Below, piece after piece: positions 14,518-21,288 of a stretch of DNA of 47,378 nucleotides. The DNA lies in the NCBI GenBank assembly GCA_938007995.1, contig CALLLW010000012.1, positions 1-47,378 of the forward strand, given 5' to 3'. Origin of the DNA: an uncultured Granulosicoccaceae bacterium (lineage in GTDB: Bacteria; Pseudomonadota; Gammaproteobacteria; Granulosicoccales; Granulosicoccaceae). A model generated the notes under the pieces. That model worked only from the letters and a program-made list of their open reading frames with translations. It searched no databases and was not told the DNA's origin. Numbering within the stretch: position 1 is the stretch's first letter; every line of letters begins with the position of its first letter. Made by a program: the position numbers and the translations under genes.

Positions 14518-15247
14518 GCATGCACCGGTAACACGAATCGATAACGACTGTTACCTTATCAACGCACCGTATCTACAAATTGAAACAGACACGTTAAATG
14601 CACAGCTTGACGAAACAGAAACGAATCGATCAGATGAATTGCATAAAGCACAGTTCAACGCTGGTGCAGGCCGCGCGCCCGTAAGGCAGGTCAGATTAGG
14701 CAATGCGACCGGCATCCTCCGGCATTATTGCCGTGGTGGCCTGATGGCAAAAGTCAGCGCTGATCGCTTCTTATGGACCGGTATCAATCGCACCCGATCA
14801 ATCAGAGAGTTCCGTTTGCTGGAATGGATGACTGAAAAAGCCCTGCCGGTGCCCGAACCATTGGCCGCCCGCGTGCAAAGATCAGGTTTCTGTTACCACT
14901 GCGATATTGTTACGCGAGAAATCACTGCAACTCGCACTCTGGCGATGTGCTTACAGCAAGATAAACTTTGCGATAACCAATGGAGCAGCGTTGGTCTGGC
15001 TATACACCAGCTGCACAACGAAAATGTATTTCACGCAGACCTCAACGCGAATAATATTTTAATATCGGAAGATCAAACCGTTACTATTATTGACTTTGAC
15101 AAGTGCTACGTACGCAACGGCAATAAATGGAAACAGAATAATATTGCCCGACTGGAACGTTCCCTCAACAAGCTCACCCACAAAGGCCAGATAAAACACT
15201 TTACTGATGCCGGATGGCAGGCATTACGCATCGGCTATGAAAGGTAG
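14516..15247 (+). CDS. kdkA: 3-deoxy-D-manno-octulosonic acid (Kdo) kinase
   Basis: A 243-aa small-molecule kinase of the protein-kinase-like fold that phosphorylates the 4-position of Kdo in LPS core. The catalytic loop HADLNANNIL (173-182) supplies the catalytic Asp175 and metal-binding Asn180. IIDFDK (191-196) is the DFG-equivalent Mg motif. RPV/RQVRLGNATGILRHY near 57-71 matches the N-lobe of KdkA. An in-frame ATG 39 bp upstream (14477) is possible, but this start gives a family-like N-terminus. It is on the opposite strand to all its LPS neighbours. Its 3' end overlaps waaA by 24 bp and its start codon overlaps that of the divergent glycosyltransferase. WaaA makes its substrate. Confidence 0.85.
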   Translation: MHAPVTRIDNDCYLINAPYLQIETDTLNAQLDETETNRSDELHKAQFNAGAGRAPVRQVRLGNATGILRHYCRGGLMAKVSADRFLWTGINRTRSIREFRLLEWMTEKALPVPEPLAARVQRSGFCYHCDIVTREITATRTLAMCLQQDKLCDNQWSSVGLAIHQLHNENVFHADLNANNILISEDQTVTIIDFDKCYVRNGNKWKQNNIARLERSLNKLTHKGQIKHFTDAGWQALRIGYER

Positions 15248-16534
15248 AATCTGTTCCATATAGTGATCAAGCACATCAGCGTTTTTTAACACGGTTTGCA
15301 TTCCAGCCTTTTCCATTTTTTTTCTTAAATCGCTGTCTGAAAGAATTTTACCGGCAGTCTCTATCAACTCCTCAACTGACTGCACCTGCTGCATCGCACC
15401 AGATTGCGTCAACAGCTCTGCTTCATCAAGCACGTTATCAACGTGCTTACCACTTAAAACAGCAACACCCGCCGCAGCCGGCTCTAATAAATTGTGACCA
15501 CCCACAGGCACCAGTGAACCACCGACAAAAACCAGCTTCGCTGCACTTAGCCACTGGTTCATCTCACCCAGTGTATCAGCCAGATACACCTGGGTATTTT
15601 CATCAGGCAACTGAGACTTGCTGCGAACGGCGTAGCGTATACCGCACTGCAGTATTTGCTGTTGAATTTTTTCAGATCGTTGCGGATGGCGTGGTGCGAT
15701 GATTAACAGCGCTGCATCAGCTATTGGGTTATCTCGCAATGCCCTGAAAATTTGAAGCTCTTCATCTTCGTGCGTTGATGCAGCGAGCCAGAACTGTCTT
15801 TCTACTTCGCAAGCAACTGGCTGGTACGCCGGCAGGGCAAACTTAATGTTGCCGATTGTCTGCACTGTATCGCTATTAGCACCAAGCTGTTTAAAACCGT
15901 TTGCGTCTTTATCTGTTTTGCAAAGTATCGCGCTGACTTGTGGCAATACCTGTCTGTACACCAGCTTTAGCCAATCAGGTGCTTTTAACGTGCGATCGCT
16001 CAGCCGTCCGTTTGCTATCAGTACGGGAATTTTTTGTTTTCTTGCGCCAAGTATTAAATTCGGCCAGATCTCAGTTTCCATTATGATCAGCGCACGCGGA
16101 TTTATAGACCCCAGTGCCATACAAACCGGTCGGTAAAAATCGACCGGCAGATACACGTGTTCAACATTGCCCCATGCTTGCCGGCTGACAGTCGACGCAC
16201 CGGTTGGTGTAGTGGTGCTGATCACTATCGGCACTTCGGGCAGACGCTGCCGAATACTATTTACCAGTGGTCTGGCGGCATTGACCTCTCCCACCGAAGC
16301 ACAATGTATCCACACGGGCCGCCCTTCTATTTTGTTGAAGCTGATCCCAAAGCGCTGCAGAAGAAAACGCCCGCTGCGTACAGCAAAAGCTTCTTTTGTC
16401 ACTTTAAACAGCAGCCACGGGCTTAGCACGAAAAGCAGCAGTCGATACCTGAGCTGCGGTTTTTCTATCCCAGGTTTTTCTGTCACTGGTTTTTCTATCA
16501 CTGGCAATAGCTGCCAGCGGGTGGCAACTGACAA
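15224..16534 (-). CDS. waaA: Kdo transferase (lipid IVA 3-deoxy-D-manno-octulosonic acid transferase)
   Basis: A 436-aa membrane-anchored GT30 enzyme that transfers Kdo from CMP-Kdo to lipid IVA. An N-terminal anchor helix lies at about 28-45. WIHCASVGEVNAARPL (75-90) includes Glu83, matching the family's catalytic Glu. METEIWPNL and the C-terminal VGGSLVPVGGHNLLEPAA block are standard WaaA motifs for CMP-Kdo binding. Unusually, about 27 extra residues precede the anchor, containing an EKP-based 5-residue repeat (11-26) encoded by three 15-bp DNA repeats. No other in-frame start is obvious before the anchor. Most relatives begin near the anchor, at 420-430 aa. Mono- or bifunctionality cannot be read, but the adjacent KdkA suggests a single phosphorylated Kdo. 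Confidence 0.93.
   Translation of the reverse strand: MSVATRWQLLPVIEKPVTEKPGIEKPQLRYRLLLFVLSPWLLFKVTKEAFAVRSGRFLLQRFGISFNKIEGRPVWIHCASVGEVNAARPLVNSIRQRLPEVPIVISTTTPTGASTVSRQAWGNVEHVYLPVDFYRPVCMALGSINPRALIIMETEIWPNLILGARKQKIPVLIANGRLSDRTLKAPDWLKLVYRQVLPQVSAILCKTDKDANGFKQLGANSDTVQTIGNIKFALPAYQPVACEVERQFWLAASTHEDEELQIFRALRDNPIADAALLIIAPRHPQRSEKIQQQILQCGIRYAVRSKSQLPDENTQVYLADTLGEMNQWLSAAKLVFVGGSLVPVGGHNLLEPAAAGVAVLSGKHVDNVLDEAELLTQSGAMQQVQSVEELIETAGKILSDSDLRKKMEKAGMQTVLKNADVLDHYMEQILPFIADA
16460..16504. repeat. Three 15-bp tandem repeats in the 5' end of waaA
   Basis: TTTTTCTATCCCAGG, TTTTTCTGTCACTGG and TTTTTCTATCACTGG follow each other at 16460, 16475 and 16490. On the coding strand they specify a repeated five-residue unit (V/I-x-E-K-P) ahead of the membrane anchor. 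Unit number could vary by slippage without breaking the frame. Confidence 0.85.
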
Positions 16535-16822
16535 ACGTAACTCACCACAGTGACTGTCGGATTACTCAGAAAAACCATCGAACCATCATCGGATTCACAA
16601 ACGGTGATTATATACACAACCACACCATGGCAGTGACTGAGACTTACATAAGAACTCATCACTGACATAAGCCTGACTTTCAAAAACAGCGATTCAAAGT
16701 CGCATCACATCGAACCCTGTTGTGCAGTCCAACACAGCAAGCTGCTCAAGTTCTGGTCGACTTTGCCGCAAAACTCCGGGACCAACATTATTACCTCAAA
16801 ACAAAGTGTGCGGTGAAGGATT

Positions 16823-18595
16823 ATGTCAGCGGAAAATAGAAACATCAGACCAGCAGTGGCGCTGCTGGCTACTCTGACACTCGCTGCTTGCGGAGGTGGC
16901 GGAGACGACACCGGTGAAATCGATGTGCAACGCTCTGGTTCCGGCGCAGTGGCGATTCAAAACGCCACTCCTGCAACCTCTGTCGGTTTTGGCACGATGC
17001 CGTCACTGGCTCCGTCGAACCGCACTTTTGTCAGTGATCACTTTTCTGGCAGTGCCGCTTGTGGCGTCTGTCACGACGATCTGCTTGATGATAACGGTGA
17101 GGATGTCTCAATATTCTCTGACTGGGAAACCAGCACGATGGCCAATGCTGCACGCGACCCTTACTGGCGCGCTAAAGCAGCAGCGACGGCAAAAAACTAC
17201 CCACACCTTGAACACGAAGTTAACGACACCTGCACTCGCTGTCATGCGCCAATGGCCAACGAGGCTTCACACCGCGCCGGCATAGAGCCAAAACTGTTTG
17301 ATGATGGATTTCTGGACCCGGCCAATGAGTTTTTTGATCACGCGATGGACGGGGTCAGTTGCACACTGTGTCACCAGATCGAAGACACGGGTAGCCTGGG
17401 TACGATTGCGTCAATGTCTGGCAACTTTACTATCGCAGTGCGATCGCCAGAGGAAAAAGATACCCGCCCGGCCTATGGGCAGTACGCTGATCCGGAGGTG
17501 GCCTACATGATGGTCAACTCGAACTTCACACCGGTTTATGGCGCGCACATGAGCGAGTCATCGGTTTGTGGCACCTGCCATGACCTCAAAACGCCAACCG
17601 TGAATAACAATGGAGAAATAATTCCTGCGGTAATCGAGGACCGATTCCCGGAACAACAGACCTTTACCGAGTGGCAGAACAGCGATTACCGTAAAGGCGG
17701 CGCTAAAGACGCAAGTTGTCAGACCTGCCACATGCCGAAAAACCCGACTACTGTTGCGCTGGCATCATCCGGTACCGATATACGTCGTGGAAATTTCTCG
17801 GAGCACACATTTCTTGGTGCGAATACAGTGATGCTCGACATGTTCAAAAATTTCCGTGAGGAACTCGGAATAGAAGCTACCGGTTTCCAGGCTGCAATCG
17901 AACGTAACCGCGAGTTCCTGAAAACCTCTGCAGATATGGCTATAACCGGCACTCGCAACGAAGGTAATAATATCGTCGCAACACTGCAAATAAAGAATGA
18001 TACCGGCCATAAACTCCCAAGCGGATATCCATCACGAAGAGTATTTGTACACTTTGTCGTGACCGATGCTGACGGCGCGATTGTATTTGAGTCCGGCAAG
18101 ATGAATCCGGACGGCAGTATTGTCGGTAACGATGGCGACATCAGCTACCGTCAATTCGAGCCACACTACAACACCATCACCAACGAAGATCAGGTGCTGA
18201 TTTTTGAATCGATCATGGGCGACGTCAACGGCAATGTCACCCACTCACTTGTTGAGGCCGCAAGACACCTGAAAGACAACCGACTCACGCCGGAAGGATT
18301 TGATAAAAACATCGTCAGCAGTGATGTTGCAGTGGTTGGCGAGGCTTTGCTCGACAACAACTTCAACGCCGGCCTTGATATCTTCGAGTACAAGATTCCG
18401 GTAGCAACGCCAGGCCAGTATTTTATTTTCGCTGATTTGATTTATCAGCCACTCGCATACGGTCACCTGGAATATCTGTTCCGCGATACCGATGTGCCTG
18501 AAGTGGATGAGTTCAAGACGATCTACGATTCCACGACATTGTTGTCTGAGACTATTTCGAGCGCGGTTACCGAGCACAATTTCGTTAACCCATAG
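16823..18595 (+). CDS. Pentaheme c-type cytochrome lipoprotein
   Basis: A 590-aa exported protein with a lipoprotein signal peptide: the hydrophobic stretch ends in LAAC, putting the lipidated Cys at 23. Five CxxCH heme-attachment motifs are present: CGVCH (80-84), CTRCH (137-141), CTLCH (180-184), CGTCH (249-253) and CQTCH (299-303). The C-terminal half (about 370-590) lacks hemes and has a beta-rich domain opening with GHKLPSGYPSRR, a segment seen in multiheme cytochromes of the cytochrome c-554-like group. It is likely a periplasmic or outer-membrane electron carrier or a redox enzyme of unknown substrate. AAGGA at 16813-16817 is a good ribosome site. It opens a plus-strand block of exported proteins; heme attachment would need the ccm operon seen at the right of this window. 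Confidence 0.88.
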   Translation: MSAENRNIRPAVALLATLTLAACGGGGDDTGEIDVQRSGSGAVAIQNATPATSVGFGTMPSLAPSNRTFVSDHFSGSAACGVCHDDLLDDNGEDVSIFSDWETSTMANAARDPYWRAKAAATAKNYPHLEHEVNDTCTRCHAPMANEASHRAGIEPKLFDDGFLDPANEFFDHAMDGVSCTLCHQIEDTGSLGTIASMSGNFTIAVRSPEEKDTRPAYGQYADPEVAYMMVNSNFTPVYGAHMSESSVCGTCHDLKTPTVNNNGEIIPAVIEDRFPEQQTFTEWQNSDYRKGGAKDASCQTCHMPKNPTTVALASSGTDIRRGNFSEHTFLGANTVMLDMFKNFREELGIEATGFQAAIERNREFLKTSADMAITGTRNEGNNIVATLQIKNDTGHKLPSGYPSRRVFVHFVVTDADGAIVFESGKMNPDGSIVGNDGDISYRQFEPHYNTITNEDQVLIFESIMGDVNGNVTHSLVEAARHLKDNRLTPEGFDKNIVSSDVAVVGEALLDNNFNAGLDIFEYKIPVATPGQYFIFADLIYQPLAYGHLEYLFRDTDVPEVDEFKTIYDSTTLLSETISSAVTEHNFVNP

Positions 18596-18695
18596 CGTGA
18601 GGTTATTCGATACAGGCGGTGCCGATGCAACAGTGATCAGACTTGTCAGCAAGGTTACCAAACGAACTTCTCATAAGAAGCAGCTTGTGAAGAAG

Positions 18696-18717
18696 CAGCC
18701 TGTAACTCAGCAGGCTG
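18696..18717 (+). terminator. Possible terminator of the cytochrome gene
   Basis: CAGCCTG (18696-18702) pairs with CAGGCTG (18711-18717) across TAACTCAG. The following sequence is only weakly T-rich (GATTTTAG after 10 nt), so termination strength is doubtful. Confidence 0.4.
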
Positions 18718-18808
18718 TGAAAGATGATTTTAGCTACCGGGCATTGAACTCACTCATCGTTGGCTGAGGTTGCCAGCAAGTAACATTGCCTTGCCCTATC
18801 AAATGGGC

Positions 18809-18829
18809 AAATGTGAACTGTGCACATTT
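18809..18829. promoter_or_regulatory. CRP/FNR-superfamily-like operator palindrome
   Basis: AAATGTG-AACTGTG-CACATTT is a perfect 7-bp inverted repeat. It matches both outer arms of the CRP/Vfr consensus (AAATGTGA...TCACATTT) but is one base shorter in the centre. It lies about 75-115 bp upstream of the next gene's start, a normal place for an activator site. Binding is inferred only. Confidence 0.4.
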
Positions 18830-18901
18830 TGAGTGTGACGAACTTCTGCATTATTGTGAGTCCTTCAAACATGATCATGCAGCGTTAACGCACACAGATG
18901 C

Positions 18902-20884
18902 GTGTTGCACACACTGACAAATATGCTCCGTCTGATTGCCACCATTGCGGTTTCTGCTTCACTTCTTTTACACAGCCTCTACAGTCACGCGCAGTTTGTG
19001 CAGGACCGGGACCTCATCTCACTGCACTACGATCACGCTCCGGATCGTGATGACGGTCATGCGACTGTCTCAGCCCTTGAAGTCGTCACTGCTCGAGGCA
19101 TCACGCCGCACGTTGTCAGCGGGGCTTATGGCACCGGCAACAGTAGTAGATATCAGCCCGCATCAGAAGCGGTCATGCGTGCTACCTGGGGCTCAAACTG
19201 GCTGGATGCACATGCAAACCGGCAAGCAGCGGTCAATGCAACAACCAATCGCTGGCTCAACACACTGTTGAATGGTGGCGATATCTGGGTTGCAGAGGGA
19301 GGTCAGTCTGACTTCACATCCGATGTCGTCCGTCGAATAAGAAACACCAATCCGGATATCAATACTAGAAGCAGAATCCATGTGATACAGCACAGTATCT
19401 GGAACGAACAACAGTCCAATCAGGCTGACTTAAACTACAGTCGCAACAACACAGACTACAAAAAAATTGCCGATGGCAATGGAGCTAATGCCACTGCAAA
19501 TTTAAACCAGAGGAGCGCCAGTTTTGTACGAATGGCTCGTGCCAGCCAGTTCGGATCTGCGTGGAATGCCGCTTTTAACTATCTGAATCCGAACAACAAA
19601 CTCGACTTCTCGGACACAGTTGAATTGTTGTATATCCTCGGCATAGGCACAGATCAGATAGCAACCGTCAATGATTTTGCCGCGGTTTTTCTGGATCAGT
19701 CACCTACCCCTCTTGCAACACGTCCAACCGCATGGAGTGACTCCTACTCGGTGAACGGTCAATGCTACTGCGATACTAGCTTTGACCATGGACTAGCCAA
19801 TATTTCGGTTGATACACCCGCTGGTCGCAGAACAGTCCGGCAGATTTGCTCAGACATCACCGATCGGTTCGGGATTGGCAGTTTCGAGAATCGTATTTAC
19901 TTCAACACCGCACAGTGCGGTCATCCACCAGCAAACAATGCGCCCGATGAAACAATCTGTCCGGGGATTCCCAGAGGAATCAACGACTACATGGGTTCTC
20001 GTTGCCAACAAACCGGCTCTCGCTGGAATCTCGACCAGCTGTATCGCACCGAACAAACACCTGAAGTCGCAGCACAGAGCCCGGAAACAGCAAGTCCTGA
20101 AAACACTGCTGCAGGCTTTCCAGTCTGTGGATCTGGCTTTGTCGATTCGGACGGCGACGGCTACGGTTGGGAAAACAATCAAACCTGTATCGTTGCCGGC
20201 GGTGCCGCTGCCACCAGCACGCCTCAAGCCCAATCGCAAACGCCGGTCACCGTGCAGGCCGTGTCGTTAGCGAATGAATCGAATACCACAACTGGCAATC
20301 CAACAGTAGGCTTTCCTGTTTGCAGCGATGCAGTTATTGACTTTGACGGTGATGGCTTCGCTTGGGAAAACAACCAATCCTGTCTGGTGTCTGGTAACTC
20401 TGCTGACAACGACGCGACGTCAGTTCAGACCGTAGAATCAGAAGCACCCGTTGAAAACAATCTGTTCTCTGATTTTCCTGTTTGCAGTGATGCTGTCATC
20501 GACTTTGATGGTGATGGCTTCGCCTGGGAAAACAATCAATCCTGTGTCGTGTCCGGCAACTCCGCTGCCAGTGAACCCACCTCATCTCAGACCAGTGACA
20601 CAGTCGCACCTGTTAGCAGCAACCCTTTTTCTGACTTCCCTGTTTGCAGTGATGCTGTTGTTGATTCTGACGGTGATGGCTTCGCCTGGGAAAACAATCA
20701 ATCCTGCGTCGTTTCTGGCAGCACCGCCAACGGTGATGCCACTTCAGCTCAGGCCACTGACGTAGCGGCACCAGTCAACAACAACCCGTTTGCTGATTTC
20801 CCTGTTTGCAGTGATGCTGTCACCGACTTTGACGGTGATGGCTTCGCGTGGGAGAACAATCAATCCTGTGTGATCAGTAGCTAA
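18902..20884 (+). CDS. Exported protein with five DxDGDGxxWEN repeats
   Basis: A 660-aa secreted protein. The listed start is GTG; the ATG at 18923 gives a cleaner signal peptide (MLRLIATIAVSAS... to SHAQ). The globular part (about 31-390) opens with YDHAPDRDDGHAT, an Asp-rich segment that vaguely recalls nucleoside-hydrolase-like enzymes, and includes WVAEGGQSDFTS. I would not assign an activity. Residues about 405-660 carry five copies of a FPVCSDAVxDxDGDGFAWENNQSC unit, each with two cysteines and a calcium-loop-like DxDGDG, joined by Thr/Ser/Ala linkers. Such D-G-D-G-W-E-N modules occur in secreted carbohydrate-active proteins of marine gammaproteobacteria. A CRP-like palindrome lies upstream. 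Likely role: extracellular binding or hydrolysis, unproven. Confidence 0.72.
   Translation: MLHTLTNMLRLIATIAVSASLLLHSLYSHAQFVQDRDLISLHYDHAPDRDDGHATVSALEVVTARGITPHVVSGAYGTGNSSRYQPASEAVMRATWGSNWLDAHANRQAAVNATTNRWLNTLLNGGDIWVAEGGQSDFTSDVVRRIRNTNPDINTRSRIHVIQHSIWNEQQSNQADLNYSRNNTDYKKIADGNGANATANLNQRSASFVRMARASQFGSAWNAAFNYLNPNNKLDFSDTVELLYILGIGTDQIATVNDFAAVFLDQSPTPLATRPTAWSDSYSVNGQCYCDTSFDHGLANISVDTPAGRRTVRQICSDITDRFGIGSFENRIYFNTAQCGHPPANNAPDETICPGIPRGINDYMGSRCQQTGSRWNLDQLYRTEQTPEVAAQSPETASPENTAAGFPVCGSGFVDSDGDGYGWENNQTCIVAGGAAATSTPQAQSQTPVTVQAVSLANESNTTTGNPTVGFPVCSDAVIDFDGDGFAWENNQSCLVSGNSADNDATSVQTVESEAPVENNLFSDFPVCSDAVIDFDGDGFAWENNQSCVVSGNSAASEPTSSQTSDTVAPVSSNPFSDFPVCSDAVVDSDGDGFAWENNQSCVVSGSTANGDATSAQATDVAAPVNNNPFADFPVCSDAVTDFDGDGFAWENNQSCVISS
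20120..20884 (+). repeat. Tandem coding repeats, 162-bp period
   Basis: The CCTGTTTGCAG word recurs at 20315, 20477, 20639 and 20801, exactly 162 bp (54 codons) apart. A fifth, degenerate copy starts at 20120 (195 bp before the next). The four downstream copies are nearly identical over about 80 bp, while the linkers have diverged. This suggests recent duplication or ongoing homogenisation. Confidence 0.92.
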
Positions 20885-21288
20885 CATCCGGCTGGCGTTC
20901 GACAGAGAACCGAACGCCCTTGAACCGGCCGCATTAGTTTTCCAACGCCTGCTAACTCGGGTCTGCGTTTTTTCAGCGGCTAACTCAAAGACAGAGTCAC
21001 CGAGAGTCACGGTCTCAGCTCGTTACCCCGTGCAGCTGGCTCAAAATAAACACCTCGTTCCCCGGCTGCATGCTGCCGGGGTCACCACACGTTACGGTTT
21101 CCGGGTTGTGACACGCTTGCCCCATTCGCAGTGTTCCGATCTGGATAGTCGACGGCTGAACACTGGTAAACCTCTTTGTTCTCCCGACTAGCACAGATAA
21201 ATAGCCAGCTAACTCTCTAACAGCCTTCAGCAAGACATTCTCTTGACGCTAACTATCGGGTGGTCTGCCATCAGAACTGTTAGCAATA
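20885..21288. other. Intergenic region with two hairpins
   Basis: A 404-bp gap. GGCGTTCG/CGAACGCC (20894-20901 with 20911-20918) follows the stop codon and may terminate the repeat-protein transcript, though no T-run follows. CCCCGGC/GCCGGGG (21060-21066 with 21075-21081) forms a second GC-rich hairpin. A minus-strand frame at 21015-21233 shows no coding character. No gene is supported. Confidence 0.45.

Larger units (their letters stand above)
18596..18901. other. Intergenic region with hairpin and CRP-like palindrome
   Basis: A 306-bp gap between the cytochrome and the next exported protein. It holds a terminator-like hairpin (18696-18717) and a palindrome (18809-18829); both are listed separately. 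No gene is supported. Confidence 0.5.

Noticed and set aside
21015..21233. 72-codon minus-strand reading frame in the gap before the carbohydrate-binding-like protein
   Set aside because: No homology pattern or ribosome site; it spans a GC-rich hairpin.
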